DNA of 64,000 bases, from assembly GCF_003265705.1 (NCBI RefSeq), contig NW_020312785.1, positions 25,494,561 through 25,558,560 of the forward strand, in the 5' to 3' direction. The DNA comes from Callorhinus ursinus (lineage: Eukaryota; Chordata; Mammalia; Carnivora; Otariidae). Positions 1 through 11,724 of the stretch are shown here, piece by piece. The position numbers were made by a program, and so were the translations under genes. The number at the start of each line of letters is the position of its first letter. The stretch's first letter is position 1. Under the pieces are notes generated by a model. The model was not told the origin of the DNA, did no database searches, and saw nothing but the letters and a program-made list of their open reading frames with translations.

Positions 1-45
1 GTGGAAACTTTGCCCTTATAAATTTCTAATTTTAAAACAAAAAGA

Positions 46-118
46 AAGGAAGGGAGGGGGGAGGGAGGGAGGAAGGAAGGAAGGAAGGAAGGAAGGAAGG
101 AAGGAAGGAAGGAAGGAA
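46..118. repeat. GGAA/GAAG microsatellite
   Basis: A purine-rich block begins with imperfect GGGA/GGAG units and continues as about 12 clean GGAA units, then a poly(A) run. Reading frames across it on the minus strand give a low-complexity FLPS-type peptide that is an artefact of the repeat. It is the first of three GGAA/TTCC arrays in the window. Confidence 0.95.
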
Positions 119-1130
119 AAAAAAAACACAGGCCAACCCCATCTGAATGTCTTAGCAAATCTCTCTTGTTTTACTTCTACGGGTATCAGCTTTAGGAGCA
201 GTGCACCTTTGTTTGTTCCCCTGGAGGGTTCACACTTAGGACATACTATAATAAGATACAAATGAGAAGCATGTCTTTCCTCTGCAGAACAGGAGAAAGA
301 TAGCTCTGAAAGGAGAGCTGGAAATTAACAGTTAGGAAATAGAGTCTTAGTCTTATCAATTTTGGAAAAGTCTACCTATGGAATTGAGAATCTGGAAATT
401 ACTATCCATGCCCCAGCTAACATCTGGAAACTCTTCCTTTTCTTTAATTTGAAGATTATGATTTAAATCTTCTACCTTGTTTTTTCTACACTCTCTGTCA
501 AATTTTTATTATGATCGTGTAAAATCACTGACTTGCAAAATGTTTGGAGAAAGAATGTGTTGTCTAGGGAATTTTTTATTAATTAAGAGGTGAAAGTGAA
601 TTCTGAAAGCTACATTTATAGGTCTGAATTCAATAAGTGACAAACAGTTGGACCAAATTGTTAGGTAGCTGATTTATGAGGCCCAAGGTAATAGCAAGAA
701 CGATTGCTTCAAGCACATCAACCTGACCTTATCTCTGATTCTATTCAAGGTTTGGGTAAATGGTGAATCATGCAGACTTCCAACACTAAGATTCACTTTA
801 AGTTGACAGGGCCTCGTTGCATGTGCATGCCACCATTCAGAGGAATGCAACCTAAGGTATTATTAACAGTAGTAACCCTAGCAAGCAGACTCTCAGGAAG
901 AATATCCTTAGATTATGTACTTAAAAATTGTTGCATATGCCTTGCTTAGTTAACTGTTTTTGATAACTTTGTTAATTGCCTTTTAACTGTTAACTGCTTT
1001 GTTAACTCCTTTTTAGAAGTCACGAATAAAGAGAAGTGACAAGTTCAGTTCAATCGCCAAGTTAGGGAATGCTGTGAAAGCTAGAAGTTCTACATGACTG
1101 TTTTAAAAAACATCCTTATCTTAATGGACT
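119..1130. other. Unassigned AT-rich DNA
   Basis: No gene, exon or recognised repeat is seen. Around 945-1012 the motif GTTAACTG/GTTAATTG recurs five times in degenerate form, followed by an AATAAA at about 1025. This could be a decayed LTR or retroviral flank of the pol-like remnant that follows, but nothing proves it. Confidence 0.5.
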
Positions 1131-1690
1131 GTGGTACACTGGAACATACCAGCTCACTGATGGGTCTGAAAATGGATTGCTCTACAACCCTACTCAGGGA
1201 TATTATGAGTTATGAGTGGTATATCTGGTTATTTTATTTTATATAGAAGGAGGATTCACCATGTATATAAACATAAATGCCTTGGCAGTGACAAATGACT
1301 TGAATGGTTGGTCAGGGGCCTTGGAAGATCTGATAAAAGGAAATCAGAAAACAGGAATATAAATGGGCCTTCAGAAGTAGGCAAAAGACATGTGTATTTT
1401 TGTGTCTCCTGTTAATGCCTTTGTACAAAGAGATCGTTCACTACACAAGAAGCAGTTAACCAGCAAGGTGGATTGGAAGATCTTGACTTTAAAGAAAAGA
1501 TCATTAATTCTCATCCTTCCCATTGCTTATGTGATGAGCCCTTTGAAAGTGAATCAATTGTAGAAGAGACAAAATCCAGGCATTGGTTTAACAGGTTGGG
1601 CTCCTAACCAAAGCTGATCTCACTACCGATGCTGCTGAATATCCAATCTGTTATCAGTAGATATCAACTGATATAGCACTTGCTGTTGTT
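1131..1690 (+). pseudogene. Decayed endogenous retrovirus pol remnant (RNase H to integrase N-terminus-like)
   Basis: Conceptual translation in several frames shows retroviral pol-like pieces in the right order. A TDGS tetrapeptide encoded at 1156-1167 resembles the motif around the first catalytic aspartate of retroviral RNase H. A piece at about 1275-1325 includes GWSG. Further pieces at about 1365-1480 resemble the end of RNase H, and one at about 1600-1660 contains the signature TKADL, typical of the region before the integrase zinc-binding domain. Stop codons and frameshifts separate the pieces, so it cannot encode a product. The retroviral class is not resolved. No LTRs with matching target duplications were found on either side. 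The alternative is chance similarity in AT-rich DNA, but the collinear order argues against that. Confidence 0.5.
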
Positions 1691-1754
1691 GTTAAACAGA
1701 TAAATAACAAGTATGTAATATGATAGGTTGGGATAGGTATTACAAAGGGAAATA

Positions 1755-2310
1755 AGACAGGGTATGAGGATAGGTTCTTGATGAAATGGATGTCTTTTTA
1801 TACAGATATGTAAGAATTGTTTTTCAGATAAGGTGAGATTAGAGGAGATCTGAAAGAAAAGAGGGAAAAACTGAATATGGCTATCTGGGGAAAGACCATT
1901 TCAGGAAGTGGGCAATTCAAGTTCAAAATTCCCAGGGCTGAAGCAGGTTCAGTGTGATGGAATAATAACCAGGAAGCCAGTATGGCTGGAGTATCTGAAA
2001 GAAGAGAGTATTAAGATATGAGGTCTAAAACAAAGCGGAAGGGGTGATTGTAAGACCACTGATAAAATTCTAACCTCATGAGTATTATTATGAGTGAAAT
2101 GAGAAGTCATCCGAGAATTCAGGAAGAAGCATCATATGACCTGACAATTTATAACACTCTTTCTGTGAAGAGTATCTTCTCCATGAGCTATCGTTAATAT
2201 CAGGGATGTTATGTAGGATGCTACTGTTAAGAGTCTCCTAGAGAGATGATCTCAGGTCAGATCAGGCTTGTATTGGAAAGTGTGGTGAGGAGAAGTGGTC
2301 CAACTTTGGA
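1755..2310 (-). mobile_element. L2 LINE fragment, antisense
   Basis: The plus strand reads as the reverse complement of the 3' half of mammalian L2. Blocks in order match the segments around 'GAGATCTGAA', 'TATCTGGGGAAAGA', 'CCAGTATGGCTGGAG' and 'GGTGAGGAGAAGTGGTC'. Divergence is high, with many small gaps, as expected of an ancient element. There is no reading frame of note. A shorter relative lies at 3640-3905. Confidence 0.7.
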
Positions 2311-3639
2311 AACAGATGTGTACACGCACATGCACACATATGTAAAGGGACTAACTAAATTAGGAGAGAGATTAAGGATGGACGCGTCTCAACTGTCATA
2401 TTTTTTGCTAACATGTCAAAGACATTAATCAGAGAAATATATTTTGTTTCTCTGTGTGTATATTTAATAAATAACCCTCTGACTTGGATTGAGTACACAT
2501 ATATACATAAATATACATAAACATATGAACGTGTAAAAAAAGTACATTTCCTGATTAGATTCATGATTCAGTTTTCTCCCATCTTTGGACTATATGTAAA
2601 AAATTTGGATAAATCTGATCTGTGACTTGGATTTTTTTTTCACATCTCAGAGATTCCTTAAAATCTCATTAATGGTTTTAAATTAAGACTATTTGTTCTT
2701 TTAATGTATAATTTATTGTGTAATGCCTTTTTATATCTTACCAGTCTTCTTATGTTTCTTCAAAAGGAAATATGGGAAAGAAGGAGACCTTTTAAACTTT
2801 ACAAGTTACTGTTTTAAAAACAGAGGCAATCTTACCGTGACTTTTGGGAGAAATTGCTTTTATGTCATGATTTCAACTGATGTGCTTTCAGAAAGCCTGC
2901 AACCTGGATACATCATCATGATGTGTGAGGTGCCACAGTTGAGATGTGATTCATTTCCACACAGACACATTGTCTTCAACTTTTACAATAAAGTTTATTG
3001 AAAAATGCATTCGTTAAAAAGATCAACTTCCTTTCCTTAATAATGTTTTTTTTTTTCCTTTCATGTTAACAGTGTAGCACTTTGCACTAGCTTTCTATTA
3101 GGATTTTAAATTAACACTTGAAATGACTCCCTACAGACAAGAGCCCAGGCTCAAGGGCTACTAACCTTCATTTGCCTTAGGGAGTTCAAGGTGAGCGCTT
3201 CATGGCAGGTCTAGCTTTCTTCTCCTTAGAATACAAACTCCTGGTCTCTAAAGCCTCTTAGAGACTTCCACCATCCCAAGCTTTCCCTGGTGTTTTATTC
3301 TAGCTCTCCCCTGCAGCTGCCACTTATATATTTTCTAACACTTCATAGTTTAGCAGATGGAGAAATTAAAAAAATAATGAATTTGTAGAGTTGAACTCAT
3401 CACAGTAATGAAGTTTCACATAAATACTCCTTCCACCAAAATACAATATGCTTAGTTGGCTCAATGGTTGTACAATTACAGCACAACAGCTGTCAATCTT
3501 CAATTCTGTATGCCTCACCTCAATGTACAGAAATACATTTTGCAAGTCACTTAACCTATTTTTTTCTCTCTATAGATGTATTCATATGTATGTATGAGGA
3601 AGGTGGGTATAGTTTTATACAAAATGAATAGGATTTTTT
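2311..3639. other. Unassigned AT-rich DNA
   Basis: No recognised repeat or exon. A 92-codon reading frame at 2723-3001 ends at an AATAAA (2987-2992), but it lacks any domain and there is no poly(A) tract or target duplication to support a retrocopy. A short T run is at 3046-3057. Confidence 0.5.
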
Positions 3640-3905
3640 TTTTTTTTTTGGATAGGTGAGATCAGAACTGAGACCACAAAAGAGAGAGAGAGAACAAGCA
3701 ATATGGATATCTGGGAAAAGAACATTTCAGGAAATGGGAAATTCAAGATCAAAATTCCTGAGGCTGAAGCAGGTTCAGTATCATGGAATAATATGAGGCC
3801 AGTGTGGCTGGAATTCCTAAATGAAGAAGAGCTCATTAAGATAGGATGTCCAAAACATAGTGGAAGAGATGCCTGTAGGACCATTTATAAAATTCTAAGC
3901 TGTTA
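3640..3905 (-). mobile_element. L2 LINE fragment, antisense (second related copy)
   Basis: The segment from about 3702 aligns with 1878-2080 at roughly 80 percent by eye. Shared blocks include 'CATTTCAGGAA', 'GGCTGAAGCAGGTTCAGT' and 'ATGGAATAAT'. Like the first copy it reads as reverse-complement L2. A poly(T) run at 3633-3649 lies at its left edge. The 117-codon plus-strand frame across it is not an L2 protein frame and has no cellular match that I recognise. Confidence 0.65.
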
Positions 3906-4099
3906 TGTTTGTATTAGTATATGTATGAATTACTATATATTTCTTCATAATTATGTAGGTAATGCCTTAGATCACTGCTCATACCACTCACATAGACACA
4001 CAAAGTATGTGTGTAGGATTGTATTCAGCAATGAGAGAAAAGACAACTTCTATTAGTGAATCCACTGTTCTGGTTACCGATTTTGTCACCAAAAGGAAA

Positions 4100-4225
4100 A
4101 AGATATTTTGGATAGGAAGAAACAATAGATAACATCCAAACTTAATGCTCAATTTATAGATGAGAAAAACAAAGTCTAGGGAGGTGAAATGACCTATCAA
4201 AGGCCAACTGAACATCTTTCATCTA
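4100..4225 (-). mobile_element. MIR SINE fragment, antisense
   Basis: The core 'TTATAGATGAGAAAAAC' followed by 'GGGAGGTGAAATGACC' matches the reverse complement of the conserved MIR core (TTTACAGATGAGGAAACTGAGG...AGAGGTTAAGTGACTTG). The flanks are too decayed to fix exact ends. Confidence 0.65.
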
Positions 4226-5520
4226 CAATAGCAAAACTACTAATTGATTAGGATGTTCAAAGACTAGCAAAATCATGGTTTTATTCTGAAAAAAAATGTA
4301 AAATTAACAGGACTAATTAATAGAGGAAAGCATCTACAATTTACTGTAAGAAAAATTATGCAGCATGCAATATACTTGTAAACTCTTGAATTATGAACAA
4401 AACTGATCCTCTTAATAGTATCCTCAAATCAAAACTATAAAGCATATATCATTAAAGTTCTGTTGTTTAAATAGGATTTACTTGAGAGGGAGAGCCTCAG
4501 TTGTACCTAGGATGTGTAAAGTCAATATAATCCCTCAGGCTAACATTGCATATTCTGGGCAAACTTCAAGACTCTTCTCGAACTTCAGAGATGAGAAATG
4601 TGAATCATTACCTGGATGGATAATGATTATTCACTACAATCCTTCACTCCTCCAAACAAGGTGTCTCTCTGGATAAGACATAAATATTAATAAAATCTTT
4701 TGTTCAGGAATCAGTGCTGAGATCAGACAAGTATGAAGAATCTGGACCTCTGTAGTAGAGTTAGCCTAAGGGGAAGCTGAAATATCAGGCTGTGCTGGAT
4801 CACCCCAACAATCATAAAGAGAGAGAGAGAGAATCAAGTAAGGACCATTTACAAAGGACAGTGATTCTACTGAAGACAATGAGAAATGAACATTTGCCTT
4901 GGAGTGCCATAGAAATGAGGCATAAAATTAAAGGGATACTCCAAACACACATTTTGCATAAGATTAAAAAAAAAGGGAAAGCAAAAAATACCCTTATTGA
5001 AAGTATTCAGAATACACACAGAACGAAGTATCTCTGTAAGCCATACGCTTTCCATATATCTGACTCCCTTCATTTTCAGTTTAAAGGAGGCTCTTATTTC
5101 AGAACTTCAGTATGATTGAAAGATAGTACAAAGAGTCCAGAAATAAGGATCTTTGAGCTTTATGTGGACACATTTTTTTTCTTCCAAACTTCTAAAGTAT
5201 TGCTCATGTGTTGCCTTGGGAAACATGTTAATCTGTACTGCACTCCTATAAATGTGCTGCTTAATTTCTGTATAACTTGTATTAGTTGACTTTGAAATAT
5301 CAGAACCCCTTTAAATTCTAAGCCACTCTATTACCTTCCTTTAAACCTAGGGTGTTGGAAAGAGATGTTAAAGTTGTGTTTCAGAAGCATGTGTCATAAA
5401 ATAGTCGGATGATCCACACTTTAGTGAAAGTACATTTGCATGTACTTTCAAGTACATTTTCATGTACTCCTTTTCTTTGTTAAATGGCCAATCTGAAAAT
5501 TTTGATATAGTAAATCATTG
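4226..5520. other. Unassigned AT-rich DNA
   Basis: No recognised gene or repeat apart from a small hairpin repeat at 5426-5470, listed separately. The reading frame of 107 codons at 4792-5115 starts in a GA-rich tract and has lysine-rich, low-complexity composition. Confidence 0.5.
5426..5470. repeat. Tandem hairpin motif AGTACAT-N4-ATGTACT
   Basis: GAAAGTACAT, a TTGC loop and ATGTACTTTC form a perfect 10-bp-arm hairpin at 5426-5449. It is followed directly by a second unit, AGTACAT-TTTC-ATGTACT, at 5451-5468. The two units look like a tandem duplication of about 22 bp. Confidence 0.85.
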
Positions 5521-5705
5521 AGGGGTGCCTGAGTCAGTTTTAAGCATTTAGCTTTGGCTCACGTCATGATCCCAGGGTCCTGGGATCGAGCCCCACATTG
5601 GGCTTCCTGCTCAGTGAAGAGCCTGCTTCTCCCTCTCCCTCTGCTGCTCCCCCTGCTTGTGCTCTTTCTCTCTGTCAGATAAGTAAAATCTTAAAAAAAA
5701 AAAAA
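5521..5705 (+). mobile_element. CAN SINE (SINEC), plus strand
   Basis: Carnivore tRNA-derived SINE with head GGGGTGCCTG, the body segment around 'CATGATCCCAGGGTCCTGGGATCGAGCCC', a TC-rich tract and a poly(A) tail. A few bases of the usual GGTGGCTCAGT A-box region are missing near the head. The flanks GTAAATCATTG and GTCAATCATCG are a slightly diverged target-site duplication. Confidence 0.95.
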
Positions 5706-7855
5706 GTCAATCATCGGTATCATTAAAATACGTCTTAAATATCCTTAAATTATTTAACAAACATGTCTAATATGTGCATACTGGTCTAAATGAAAAACAT
5801 TGCCCATAAATACAACATAGCTGCATGTGAATAAACATGATGCACTGGCTTAGGATCATCTTAGGTTGTTCTAACCTTGCCTCCATACCCTGGTTTTGCT
5901 TATATATTAGACATAAGTCCTCAGTGAAATCAGATTCTGATTTGGTATGAATGACTTTTCTACCTATTATAAAATGATAGTAAAAATTTCTGAGTTTGTT
6001 TTTTAAATATTTTAGATAGTCTTTTTTTTAACTTTGCCATGATTGAAAAATACACTTAAAAAAACAGCATATGAGTTATTAGAATTGTGTATGTTGACAA
6101 TCCTAGACCTATAGTAAGTGCGCATTAGGTGATACTGAAAAAGAACAAAAATTCAGGGCAACACTTATTTCTTGGAAAAGGATTTTTATTAACCATAAGC
6201 CATTAGTTATCAAGTAGGTATTTTACTGGTGGTAAAAAGAGAGCTATTCCAGGATGACGGGGTAATTATGTCCTTGGGACTAGCAAGAAGATTCAGTGGC
6301 TATACTCACTGGATAGAGGGCTGGAGTAAGTCATAGTTTCTGAGCCACAACATCAATGGAGTAAAAACACGTTAAGCATTAAGAGTAAAAACAGAGTTCA
6401 ATAATATTGTCAAGAAATATTCGTCTAGTTCAAACCTTCTTGTTAAATTGTATTGTTATCCTGGTCTCAAATGCCTTCCAGTGAATTCTAGAACTTTTCA
6501 GGAGGCAGTTCAACTGTCTTCATTGGAGGACTCCTATTGGAATCCAGTAGCATGCTAACTGCCTCCAGTCCCACCCTATATATCCCTAATACACTCCGTT
6601 AATCCCTTCTCCTGGGCGTTCTGCGAGAACCTGACAAACTCTGAGGCTGCCGATGTTTAATGTGGACAGCGCTGATGTCTGCTTTGAGGCATTATTTTAT
6701 GTTGCTGCCAAAGCAGCTGGTAATGCCTTCTATTGCTAAAGAAGCCGCTGGACCAATACCATGGCTGCCTTGTACTCTCAATGTCCCAAGGAGATGTTTG
6801 AGCTTTTACTCGATTGTTAATTACAGGCCTTAAAGACTCAGCATAAATCTATGGGGGTCCGGGGAAGGAAGCCCTGAATAACTAACTCAGTTCTGCTTTA
6901 GAATCATTCTTCCTTTCTCATGCTGGTCTTTGAACCAAAATTTTGCAACCATTTGCAAATGGTTGCAAATATAATCCCCAGAAGTAATGCATTTGTCTCC
7001 TTAGGAATGTCTGAATGCACGAGAATGCTTAGACCCAAGCAGGAATTTCGGCTCTAGAGGAGAGAAAAGCTAAGAGCACCACTGAGGAGTAGAAAAGAAA
7101 TCTCAGCTTCGAGTGATTGGAAGCAGTTATGCAAAGAAAAAAAATATATCAAATTACGAAAGCTATTTGCAGACAAGGAATTTTTTTCTCAATAGCCTTT
7201 AAAACAAAGGAAGCTATGAGAATTTTGTATAAACTATTACAGATACTTTACCTAAAAGAATCAAGTAAATTACAAAACCATCTGAATCCAAGTTTGGATT
7301 AAAATTAAAAATTATTTAATACCACATTGAAAATACTTATTAGTTAAAATATTAAATTTTATTTTTTCAGCAAAGCATTTGTTGTCAACTAAGACTTATT
7401 ATATAATGCTAGATATCTATTTTTTAGTCAAAATATTTTCTGTGTGAGGAAGTCAAAAATCCTGATGTACATAAACCTTCACTCTGAAAAATGTTATTTG
7501 AAGCTATGTTCTAAGGCTAGTATTTGCAGGACTCATCAGACACAACATATAATAATCAACTTTGAGTTCCTCATTGTCTCATTCAACCTGCTCATGAAGT
7601 ATTTACTCACCCTGTACTCTAGATGAGAACTTGGGAAAATTCCTGACATCTTTACCAGTATTTTTCAGTAACTCAAAATTCTAGTGTCACCTTAAATCAT
7701 GAGCACAGTCTTAATAATTAAAAAACCAGCTCTAGAAATGAATTAATTTATGAATTTAAAGTGAAGATTCTTCCCTCAATGCAAGAGCTAGACAATCTGC
7801 CCTAGAAAAGGGGCTCATTGTGAAGTGCTTCTAATTTTCTTGCTCTGGCCTTTCT
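5706..7855. other. Unassigned DNA with a GC-richer patch
   Basis: No repeat family was recognised. The part at 6480-6970 stands out from its AT-rich surroundings by higher GC, several CpGs and no obvious repeat; it contains the palindrome at 6942-6969. From 7117 onward the sequence is AT-rich with two short meaningless reading frames. Confidence 0.5.
6942..6969. promoter_or_regulatory. 28-bp perfect palindrome with octamer-like centre
   Basis: TTTGCAACCATTTG is followed by its exact reverse complement, with no spacer. The centre ATTTGCAAAT resembles the POU/octamer half-site (ATGCAAAT), and both arms carry TTGCAA, similar to a C/EBP half-site. The regulatory role is inferred from these motifs only; the palindrome itself is directly seen. 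Confidence 0.45.
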
Positions 7856-9063
7856 CTCTTCTTAATCAGTCTTATTACAGATTGATCAATTTCATTACTC
7901 TTTCAAAGAACCAAAATTTGGCTTTATGATTTTTGTATATTTGCACATTTATTGGTTTCCACTCATATTTTATTATTTCCTTCCTTGTAACTTACTTTGA
8001 GTTTAATTTGCTCTTTTTCTAGCATCTTAAGTGGAATTTTAGATCCTTATTTTCTTGCATAAGCATTTTAACTTATAAGATTTAAATCTAAAATAGAATT
8101 TTTTTCTAAACACTGTTTTAGATGGATAGATACATAGTTATCCTATAATTTTTGCTATGTTGTGTTTTCATTATCATTCCATTTGGATTCTTTCTAAATT
8201 TACCTTGTTTATTATTGGATCTATGGGTTGTTATCTGTCAAACAATATTCCTATATATTTGGGATATTCTAGATACCTTTTGTCCTGATTTCTAATTTAA
8301 TTCAGTTATAGTCCTGGAATACATTCCGTATGACTTAATTCCTTTGAGATGTATTTAGACTTGTTACAGAGACTTCCATAAAGTCTATATCTATTTAGTT
8401 TTCCATGTGTATTAATAAAACAAAGTATCTTTTGAACAAGTTGAGTATAGTGCTTTAAAGTCGTATATAGTACTGCGTATATATATATATATACTGCGTC
8501 AGATCAATCGTTGATAATGTTGTCAGAATTTTTATATTATTGAACTTTGTGTTCTCATTCTAATTACTGTGAATAGAATGTTTAAATTTTAAATTTACTT
8601 GTGTTTTTGTTTCATCAGTTCTGTCAAACTTTATGTACATTGAAGCTTTGTTATTGGTGAATAAACATTAAGGATCATTACCATTTCTTGATAAATTGAC
8701 CCTTTATCATTGTGAAATGTCATTCCTTTTTCCCTGATAATACTCTTTTTCTTGAAGTCTACTTAATCTGATATTTACATAGAAATATTCTTATGAACTG
8801 TTTGCATGAGATATTTTGTATCATTTTCATTTTATATACTAAATCTTTCTCTTGTAATAAGCATACAGATGAGCCTTGTTTTTTTACCCAAACATACAAT
8901 CTTAGTTTTCATTTGAAATGCTTAGTCAATCTACATTTTTATATTATATTAAGATAGTTAGGTTTAAGCCAGCCATCTTGCCATTTGTTATTATTTGTCC
9001 TATCTGTTTTTGTTCTCTTGTTCCATCTTTCCTGAATCATTCCAGATTAATTAAGCATTTTTT
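7856..9063 (-). mobile_element. Old LINE-1, antisense, ORF2 part (left of SINE)
   Basis: The plus strand reads as reverse-complement L1. At about 7870-7950 it matches the frequently seen antisense ORF2 segment around 'TCAAAGAACCAAAATTTGG'. At 8220-8420 it matches the segment around 'CTGGAATACATTCCGTATG'. It continues to the SINE at 9064 and resumes after it. Stops and indels occur throughout, so no ORF2 product is possible. Confidence 0.75.
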
Positions 9064-9243
9064 TTTACGATTTCTTCCTTTTAGGAAATGTGGGGGGAGA
9101 GGCAAAAGGAGAAGACGACAGAAACCCAAGTAGACTCTGTGCTGAGCACAAAAATCCACACAGGGCTGGATCTCACAACCCTGAGATCACGCCCTGAGCT
9201 GAAATCAAGAATTGGACACCCAACCAAGACACCCAGGCACCCC
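9064..9243 (-). mobile_element. CAN SINE (SINEC), minus strand, in L1
   Basis: The head at the right end reads CCCAGGCACCCC. The body carries 'CCTGAGCTGAAATCAAG', which marks a more diverged group also seen at 40111 and 44395. It lies within an antisense L1. The target-site duplication TAATTAAGCATTTTTT is exact at 9048-9063 and 9244-9259. The poly(T) end is partly eroded. Confidence 0.93.
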
Positions 9244-10570
9244 TAATTAAGCATTTTTTAGTATTTCATTTTGTTTCACCTATAAGACTTTTTTTTTTTT
9301 TTTGCTATAACCCTTTGTTTATTTAGTGCTTTATGGATTATGGCTTGCAGTTTTAACTTTTCCAGCATGACTTCCAACAATATTATAAAACTTTAGTTTT
9401 GAGGAAGCGCACAATAGTATATGTCTATTTAACTCCTTCCACTACTTAGAGCTCTTGTTGTCATATATTTTACTTTTATGTATATTATAAACAACAGAGT
9501 ATTATTTAATCATCAGATAAGCAAATGCTCTTAATAGAGGAAAAAACTCATATTTTTTGCATATTTTTACCATTTCTGAAACTCTTAATTCCTTCCTGTG
9601 GATCTGATTTCCAAACTGCTACTATTTTCCTTCAGTATGAAGAAATTTTTTTTTTTCATTTCCTGGAATGTGAGTGCACTGGTGACAAATTATGTCAGTT
9701 TTATTTCAAATGAAACTGTCCTGATTTCACCTGTATTTATAAAAAAGAATTCTTGAAAGAAACAGAATTCTGGGTTGGCCATTTTGCCCTTAGCTCTTTA
9801 AAGATATCATTCCATTATCTTCTGATATGCAAGATTTCTGTGAAGATACACTTTTCTTGTACATATTATTTATATTCATTCTTGATTCTTTTAAAATTTG
9901 TGCTTTAATTTTTTTCTTGCATTTTTACTATGATGAGCTTATCTTTGGATTTCCAGGTATTTCTCATGCTTGAGGTTTACTGAACTTCCTGGATATCTAT
10001 AGGTTCATTTTACCTCAAATCTGAGAATTTCTTGACTTATTTCTACACAAACACACACACATTCTAACCAAGTTTGGAATTCGAATGGCACACTAATGAA
10101 ACACTTGATACTATTGACATTATCACACAGGTCACTAATGCTATAAGGTTTTTTTTTTTTAATCTTTCTTTTCTTACTGTTCAGTAGTTGTATCTGTATG
10201 TAGTATCCACTATATTAATTTTTAACACAACGAATATTATATCTTTTGCTGTTCCAAATTCTATTTTGTTCTTTTATTTAATGTCCTTGTCTGTTAATTC
10301 CATTACTGAATGACCTAAATATCTGTTTTTAGTGACCGTTTTCTCTTGATTATGCTTCTAATTTCCTGCTCCTTTGAATCTCTTTATTATTATTATTATT
10401 ATTATGATATTCTATATATTCTATGTTAAGGGTAATAGTAAGTGATTCACTATTTTTCTGTTCTTTTATTTTCCAGAACACAAAAGTTCTTTCTTCTATT
10501 TGTAGTTCAAAAGATAAGGAGGAATACTTCCAAGTATAGTTTCTATTTGTCTATGTTAATGGACCTATTT
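9244..10570 (-). mobile_element. Old LINE-1, antisense, 5' part (right of SINE)
   Basis: Continuation of the L1 at 7856. The segments around 'TTCTGGGTTGGCCATTTTGCCC' (9770), 'ACTATGATGAGCTTATC' (9928) and 'AGGTCACTAATGCTATAAGG' (10130) are typical of reverse-complement L1 from the ORF1 side and 5' region of old L1M subfamilies. An (ATT)n run lies at 10387-10405. The right edge fades into unassigned DNA and is approximate. Confidence 0.65.
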
Positions 10571-11329
10571 ATAGTGCAGCCATCTACCAATATTTGAATT
10601 TCACCTAATTTTTAAATTTTAGAGATTTGGCAACTAATTAGCCTTCTCTTAGATAGAAATCCCAAATTTAACAGTCCTACTCTATGTTACTATTTAAGTA
10701 CTGGTACTAATCAACCAGTACACAAAATGTATTCTATTTAGGGAAGATGATCACTTTACCTCTTTACTTATTCTTCCACTCCCTGAGCTTGAGGATGTTT
10801 TAAAAATCTTAGAATAAAATCTGTATGGAGCTGTAAAATGATATTAATACTGGACTCTAGAGTCTCTACTATTTGGAAATATTTCTGCCTTGTTTCTTTG
10901 CTGACTTCCATGGAACATAGAAGGAAGAATTTCAAGTTATGGGATTAATAACAAACTATGGAAAAATTTTCTTGCCAATAGCAATAACTGACTATGTATT
11001 CTAAAAAAACTCTACAGACAAAAAAAAAAAACAACTAAATAGGCTACATAGAAATAAAATACATACATCTACGATCTGGAGGAAAGTTGGAAATATTTGG
11101 AGATCAAACACATTTATTAGATATTCCAAATTTTTTACCTTGAAACTTGGTTAAGCAGAAAAAACAAAACAAAACAAACAAGAAACACCCTCCACTGACA
11201 ATTTATAAACATAAATTCACACTGCCTAGGTGTTCTTTAAAAACCCAAGCTACAAATAAATGCATACTCTTTCTTCTACCATGGCCTTTGTATATTTCCA
11301 CTAAAATTTTTTCAAGAATCATGAGTTCA
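10571..11329. other. Unassigned AT-rich DNA
   Basis: No recognised gene or element. It may include more decayed 5' L1 sequence at its left side. A-rich tracts are at 11020-11032 and 11159-11180. Confidence 0.45.
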
Positions 11330-11685
11330 TAGTTGAAAATCAAAAACACATACAATAACACCTGTCAAGATGGCTAAAATAAAAAACACAAGAAACAACA
11401 AGTATTGGCAAGGATGTGGGGGAAAGGAACCTTCATGCACTGTTGGTGGGAATGCAAACTGGTGCAGCAACTGTGAAAAACAGTATTTAAGCTGCTCAAA
11501 CAACTAAAACTAAAACTACCACATGATCCAGTAATTATACCACTGGGTATTTACCCAAAGAATATGAAAACTTTAATTTGAATAGATAGATGCACCCCTA
11601 TGTTTATTGTAGCATTATTTACAATAGCCAAATTATGGAAACAACCCAAGTATTCATTGATAGATGAATGGATAAAGAAGATGTG

Positions 11686-11724
<39 letters not shown>

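Noticed and set aside
2723..3001. 92-codon frame ending at an AATAAA as a processed gene copy
   Set aside because: No poly(A) tract, no target-site duplication and no recognisable protein similarity.
3703..4056. 117-codon plus-strand frame as a small gene
   Set aside because: The first half is antisense L2, with a related but broken copy at 1878-2080, and there is no domain or promoter.
11691..11722. CA array as a regulatory repeat
   Set aside because: It sits at a position where L1 3' ends commonly carry an ACACA stretch, so it is an expansion inside the element.
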